64,000 nt of DNA from the NCBI RefSeq assembly GCF_000328685.1, contig NC_019974.1:2347001-2411000 (forward strand), read 5' to 3'. Below the pieces are notes generated by a model. The model ran no database searches. It saw only the letters and a program-made list of their open reading frames with translations, and was not told the DNA's origin. Of the stretch, positions 61,139-64,000 are shown piece by piece. The position numbers were made by a program, and so were the translations under genes. Numbering within the stretch: position 1 is the first letter of the stretch; each line of letters starts with the position of its first letter. The stretch is from Natronococcus occultus SP4 (GTDB taxonomy: Archaea > Halobacteriota > Halobacteria > Halobacteriales > Natrialbaceae).

Positions 61139-62176
61139 TCAGGGCGTCAGCCGCTCGACCGACCACCACTCGATGTCGTCCTCGGCGACCAGCGCGAACA
61201 CCATCGTCTTGCGGACCCCGTGGGCCAGCCGAACGTCGAGGGCGATGTCGCGAGGCTCGAAGACGTGATCGGCGGGATGGACCCGCACCAGCAGTTCGGA
61301 GTGACCGAGATCCTCGACGCTCTCGACGTCGGCGTAGGTCCGGAAGTCCGCGCCGAACTTGTATCCGGTCTTGGGGACGATATTGCGCTCGCGGAGTTCG
61401 GCGTAGACCCGCAGTCGGCGATCGAACCGCTCGCCCTCGACCTCGCGGCCCCGCTCCCGGACCGCCGCGGGATCGAGGCCGAGCGCGCCCCGCTCGGCGA
61501 GGTAGGTCGCCTCGAGCAGGGAACACTGCAGCGTCGGCTCGTCGTACTCCCGACCCTCGAGGGGCTGGCCGTAGAACGTCCGTTCGTACAGCTCCAGGGG
61601 CGGCTCCCAGACGACGACCCGGTCGGCGAGCAGATCCGCGCTACAGCCGTCAGGGAGTCCCGTCGCGGAGGATCCCGACGGGTCCCGTCGGCTCACCTCG
61701 AAGTACGTGATCTCGCTTTCCTCGTCGACGACCGCGAGGACGCCGTCCTCGAGGTCCCGTCCGGCGACGTCGGTTCGCTCTCCGAGAACCTGCAGGGCGT
61801 AGGCGATCTCGCCGTCGTCGGGTCCTTTTCCGCGGGGAAAGACGGCGAACTCCGTCTCCGGTGGATCCTCGATCCACGGCTCGGCGGCCGGCGAAAGGTA
61901 GAAGCCTCGCTCACGGAGGTCGGCATAGACCAGAAAGCGAACCCCGAAGTCGGGGCCGGGCTCGCGGGCCAACAACGATCGGAAGTCGAGTCGCTCGTCG
62001 CCGTCGACGACGGCCGCGAGATCGCCCCGGTAGAGTAGATGTGCCGCCTCGACCGGCGCGAGGGCGATCTCGTTGCCCGCAAGCGGGTAGCCGTAGCCCC
62101 GCGAGTCGTGATAGCGCTGGCGGGCGTCGCCACCGACGCGGACGACGCCGTCCTCGAACCGCCCCTCGAGTGACAT
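61139..62176 (-). CDS. endA: tRNA-splicing endonuclease EndA
   Basis: The 345-residue protein contains two tandem endonuclease-like repeats, the dimeric archaeal (alpha-prime 2) form. The C-terminal repeat has the catalytic triad: Tyr in TGYKFGADFRTYADV, His in GHSELLVRVHPADH, and Lys in HGVRKTMVFALV. The first repeat lacks these residues and is structural. It cuts bulge-helix-bulge introns in tRNA and rRNA. The start at 62176 gives MSLEGRFEDGVVRVGG; an upstream ATG at 62200 adds eight residues. Confidence 0.93.
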   Translation of the reverse strand: MSLEGRFEDGVVRVGGDARQRYHDSRGYGYPLAGNEIALAPVEAAHLLYRGDLAAVVDGDERLDFRSLLAREPGPDFGVRFLVYADLRERGFYLSPAAEPWIEDPPETEFAVFPRGKGPDDGEIAYALQVLGERTDVAGRDLEDGVLAVVDEESEITYFEVSRRDPSGSSATGLPDGCSADLLADRVVVWEPPLELYERTFYGQPLEGREYDEPTLQCSLLEATYLAERGALGLDPAAVRERGREVEGERFDRRLRVYAELRERNIVPKTGYKFGADFRTYADVESVEDLGHSELLVRVHPADHVFEPRDIALDVRLAHGVRKTMVFALVAEDDIEWWSVERLTP

Positions 62177-62254
62177 ACGCGATTCTTTGCCGGACATCAC
62201 TAAGTGGCTGTGGATCGCGCCCGGACACGAGCTGTCCGTGGCGATCCGGCCGGA

Positions 62255-63019
62255 TCAGTCGTCGACGCCGGCCTCGACCCGGTACTCGCCGACCCGCCCG
62301 CAGGTCGCGTCGAGACAGCGCGCGCCGGTTCCGGTCTCGAAGGTCGGTAGCCCGCAACCGCAGTCGCCGTCGAGGACGCCGGCGGGGATCGCGAACCCGG
62401 TGTCGCAGTCGGGGTAGTGCTCGCAGCCGGCGATCAGCCCGCCCCGGCGGAGGATCCGCAGGTCGCCGTCGCAGTTCGGCTCCGGACAGTTCCACTCGCG
62501 GTCGAACGCCTCGCGGACGGCCTCGTCCAGCGACTCGCAGCCCCGGTCGAGACAGACGTCGAACGCGAGCCCGCGCTCGACGCGCATTCGCGGGAGGCCA
62601 CAGCCACAGCGTTCCTCGCGGATCGTCGCGTCGGAGGGGATCCCGTACCGGTCGCCGCAGTCGACGCAGTGGACCCCCGAGGAGCGAACGAGTGCACCGC
62701 CACAGTCCGGACAGGAACCGACGGGCGTCCCCGCCGCCGAGGACGGGTAGTGGGCGAACCCGTCCTGATCGTGGGCGGCGATCCGCAGGGTCTGGGTGTC
62801 TTTCTTCGCGACGAGCGTGAAGTCGTTCGCCCGGTCGCTCGAGACGCTGTCGGCCCGGGTGAGCCAGGCGACTGGCTGGTAGCCGTCGACGTCGTGGACG
62901 AGGACGGTGTTGTCGGGCTTGACGAGAGTCGTCACTCGGCCGCGGTACTCCGATTGATCGCTGTCCTCCGCGATGACGGTACAGTCGCCCGCGAGGACGC
63001 GGATGGCGTCGTCGATCAC
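62255..63019 (-). CDS. NucS-N-terminal-like protein with C4 zinc ribbons
   Basis: The 254-residue protein has an N-terminal half (about 1-90; VIDDAIRVLAGDCTVIAEDS, VKPDNTVLVHDVDGYQPVAW) resembling the NucS/DUF91 DNA-binding domain. Several cysteine clusters follow: CPDCGGALVRSSGVHCVDCG, WNCPEPNCDGDLRILRRGGL and CEHYPDCDTGF, the last a topoisomerase-type C4 finger. The nuclease core of NucS is absent. It probably binds single-stranded or damaged DNA. The GTG start at 63019 is set by a TTTAAGTAC box 28 bp upstream. Confidence 0.8.
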   Translation of the reverse strand: MIDDAIRVLAGDCTVIAEDSDQSEYRGRVTTLVKPDNTVLVHDVDGYQPVAWLTRADSVSSDRANDFTLVAKKDTQTLRIAAHDQDGFAHYPSSAAGTPVGSCPDCGGALVRSSGVHCVDCGDRYGIPSDATIREERCGCGLPRMRVERGLAFDVCLDRGCESLDEAVREAFDREWNCPEPNCDGDLRILRRGGLIAGCEHYPDCDTGFAIPAGVLDGDCGCGLPTFETGTGARCLDATCGRVGEYRVEAGVDD

Positions 63020-63041
63020 GGACGGTGTTGGCCGCGCTTCG

Positions 63042-63050
63042 GTACTTAAA
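63042..63050 (-). promoter_or_regulatory. TATA box for the GTG start at 63019
   Basis: On the minus strand TTTAAGTAC is centred about 28 bp upstream of the GTG. It supports a leaderless transcript and this start codon. Confidence 0.6.
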
Positions 63051-63119
63051 TTCGAATCCGGAGTCGACACCGTAGCTACAACGCCACACCTTTCTCTCTG
63101 CTCGCGGATCGGCCACTGT

Positions 63120-63827
63120 ATGGCGGATTCGAACGAGGACGTCGATGTGGTAGACGCCGACGGACTCGAAGAGGAGGTCACGGCCCTGATAGGGGCGCTA
63201 CGAACGGCCGAGGAGCCCGACGACGAGCTTCGGCGTCGAGCGGAGTCGGTCGTCGGGGAGCTGCAGGATCTCCTCGCGGCGGCCGACGGCGGACACGCAC
63301 CGATCGACACCCGGACTGGCGGGACGATCACGCCGCTCTCGCCGACGCCAGAGCGGATCGACCTCGTCGACGTGGCCCACGCGCTCTCGAATCTCAGTCG
63401 GTTCACTGGACAGGGGAAGTACTTCTACAGCGTCGCTCGCCACTCGGTCCACGTCAGCCGCGAGGTCGAGGCCCGCGGCGGGGATCGGTCGGCACAGCAG
63501 TGGGGACTGCTCCACGACGCCAGCGAGGCCTACCTCTCGGACGTCCCCGCGCCGGTCAAGCGGAGCCTCCCCGGATACACGCGCGCCGAGCGACGGCTCC
63601 AGACGGCCGTCCGCGACGCCGTCGGGCTCGAGCTGACGGCCAACGCGGAACGGCTCGTCGACACGGTCGACGCCGACGTCGGCCGCTACGAGCTCGCGGT
63701 TCACTTTCCGAACGAGATCCGCGAGAAGCCCGCCCTCAAGTACGTCCCCGACGATATCGATCCCGCTACGGACGCGAAGACGCTGTTTCTCGAACGAGCG
63801 CGATCGCTCGGAATCGAGATCGACTGA
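63120..63827 (+). CDS. HD domain phosphohydrolase (YfbR-like)
   Basis: The 235-residue protein has a variable N-terminal helical part. The HD domain includes HSVHVSREVEARGGDRSAQQ, the HD pair in WGLLHDASEAYLSDVPAPVK and SLPGYTRAERRLQTAV. Similar proteins are nucleotide phosphohydrolases (YfbR/5'-nucleotidase type). No signal or membrane helix is seen. It is divergent from the NucS-like gene. Confidence 0.83.
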   Translation: MADSNEDVDVVDADGLEEEVTALIGALRTAEEPDDELRRRAESVVGELQDLLAAADGGHAPIDTRTGGTITPLSPTPERIDLVDVAHALSNLSRFTGQGKYFYSVARHSVHVSREVEARGGDRSAQQWGLLHDASEAYLSDVPAPVKRSLPGYTRAERRLQTAVRDAVGLELTANAERLVDTVDADVGRYELAVHFPNEIREKPALKYVPDDIDPATDAKTLFLERARSLGIEID

Positions 63828-63848
63828 AAAGAGCGCCGGCGAGCGGTT

Positions 63849-64000
63849 CTACTTGACGGCCGATTCCGCCATCCGCTGTGGGAAGCCGACGATGAGCGCG
63901 ATCAGTCCGTCGGCCTCCTCGTCGTCCCGGAGGTACGAACGGATCCGCTGGCTGATCATCTCGACGACGACGATCAGCACGAAGACGACCAGAATGCCGG
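63849..64000 (-). CDS. C-terminal end of a membrane protein, possibly an ABC permease
   Basis: Only the last 50 codons are in the window. They encode a helix (GILVVFVLIVVVEMISQRIR) and a cytoplasmic tail SYLRDDEEADGLIALIVGFP ending MAESAVK. The pattern VVEMISQRIRS recalls the end of phosphonate-type ABC permeases (PhnE). The call is tentative because most of the gene is outside. Confidence 0.45.
   Translation of the reverse strand, partial: GILVVFVLIVVVEMISQRIRSYLRDDEEADGLIALIVGFPQRMAESAVK

Overview
The window is chromosomal DNA from a haloarchaeon (class Halobacteria). The evidence is high GC, very acidic proteins, an archaeal-type ATP synthase operon, PAN, MC1, aIF1, Tfx, an EndA-type tRNA splicing enzyme, F420 enzymes, a tRNA gene without an encoded CCA end, and many TATA-like boxes 26-31 bp upstream of start codons (leaderless transcripts). 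No rRNA, CRISPR array or intact insertion sequence was found.

Layout. 1-3.3 kb: surface proteins (a truncated DUF7345-type protein, a secreted protein, a type IV pilin) and a methyltransferase. 3.4-14.3 kb: A-type ATP synthase genes atpHI, atpKECFAB and atpD, with an acyl-CoA ligase between atpB and atpD. 14.3-23 kb: housekeeping genes, including a DUF6276-like gene broken by an in-frame TAG, pyruvoyl arginine decarboxylase, PAN, PepF, an M28 peptidase and TruA. 23-25 kb: a lower-GC accessory patch with hairpin repeats, a two-gene regulator cassette (DUF7344 plus HalOD1) between 45-bp direct repeats, and a duplicated gene end. 25-39 kb: a radical SAM protein, DUF373, a polyprenyl synthase, EtfAB, TRAM and Tfx proteins, an SDR, a secreted beta-helix protein, a D-2-hydroxyacid dehydrogenase, a Nudix/eIF2B fusion, CofE with an F420-dependent oxidoreductase, and CspA. 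39-44 kb: a MoxR/DUF58/transglutaminase operon and aIF1. 44-51.6 kb: a rhodanese, a frameshifted epimerase, a Nudix hydrolase, DUF5809/DUF5810, RimI, an NSS transporter with a small partner, a ferritin-like protein and microproteins. 51.6-64 kb: tRNA-Lys, PheA, MC1, PheST, TrpS, Ogt, EndA, a zinc-ribbon protein, an HD protein and a partial membrane protein.

The most unusual signal is a set of miniature elements at gene 3' ends. Downstream of the radical SAM gene and of etfA, the last 47 and 32 bp of the gene are perfectly duplicated. The two spacers share a conserved core with two T5 tracts and a stem-loop whose sequence differs but whose pairing is kept. A third case lies after tRNA-Lys, where 19 bp of the tRNA end is repeated 138 bp downstream around an unrelated spacer. 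A separate hairpin repeat of about 53 bp occurs in full and partial copies, and in two places it supplies the stop codon of an unrelated gene. These patterns suggest small elements that target gene 3' ends and rebuild the end they interrupt. The mechanism is inference.
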